From: Sporosarcina sp. FSL K6-3457
Lineage (GTDB): Bacteria > Bacillota > Bacilli > Bacillales_A > Planococcaceae
Reading direction: 5' to 3'
Length of the DNA stretch: 64,000 nt
Assembly (NCBI RefSeq): GCF_038007285.1
Contig: NZ_JBBOWX010000001.1
Coordinates: 4,360,001 to 4,424,000, forward strand
Shown: positions 63,982 to 64,000 of the stretch, one piece after another
How the letters are laid out: the number at the start of each line of letters is the position of its first letter
Position numbering within the stretch: the first letter of the stretch is position 1
Position numbers and translations under genes: made by a program
The notes under the pieces: model-generated
Told to the model about the DNA's origin: nothing
Database searches by the model: none
The model's input: the letters and a program-made list of their open reading frames with translations, nothing else

Positions 63982-64000
63982 TATTCTCCGCCCCTTTTTA

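Overview
The window reads as chromosome from a spore-forming member of the Bacillales, most likely Planococcaceae (Sporosarcina-like). The basis is gene order and protein similarity by eye. The backbone, mostly on the minus strand, is the conserved Bacillus block between fin/mfd and the first rRNA operon: fin, mfd, spoVT, [island 2], spoVB, mazG (yabN), rqcP (yabO), [island 1], yabP, yabQ, divIC, yabR, tRNA-Met, spoIIE, tilS, hpt, ftsH, coaX, hslO, a yacD-like foldase, cysK, pabB, pabC, folP, folB, folK, lysS and the 5' end of a 16S rRNA gene. Unlike B. subtilis there is no pabA, dusB, yabS or yabT here.

1-19.2 kb holds housekeeping and sporulation genes. Features include three rRNA promoters spaced exactly 87 bp apart, a folate operon, and a spoIIE promoter with the 21-bp spacer and putative Spo0A boxes known from B. 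subtilis.

19.2-28.3 kb (island 1) splits rqcP from yabP. Four copies of rqcP (three open, one with two stop codons) and a fifth short remnant occur, and each of the four carries a truncated or full 3' end of mazG. Between the copies sit AT-rich cargo genes: a secreted protein with a small membrane protein, an orphan PemK/MazF-like toxin, a DinB-family remnant, and two paralogous three-gene cassettes. A broken rolling-circle plasmid Rep gene lies in the same region. The layout suggests repeated single-crossover insertion of circular DNA carrying rqcP-mazG homology.

31.4-59.2 kb (island 2) separates spoVB from spoVT. It holds large modular secreted proteins (a seven-repeat beta-propeller-like protein, BspA-type leucine-rich repeat proteins with InlB-type repeats and Ig-like C-termini), an SGNH esterase with SLH anchors, and two MalT-type LuxR (LAL) regulators. 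Five surface-protein genes share a 16-bp motif placed exactly 21 nt before a -10-like hexamer, which looks like the target of the LAL regulators. The second LAL gene runs into a two-component system followed by a BcrAB-like ABC transporter with three 11-bp direct repeats in its promoter. Then come a repeat relic shared with island 1, a tiny Spo0E-like gene, an HrtAB-like ABC transporter with an HssR-box-like operator, a GNAT gene, and a divergent D-amino-acid module (D-aminoacylase and RidA; YheO-like regulator and D-threonine aldolase/D-serine dehydratase-like enzyme).

59.2-64 kb returns to the conserved backbone with spoVT, mfd and fin. All homology statements come from reading the sequence and from memory of the families; no database search was run.
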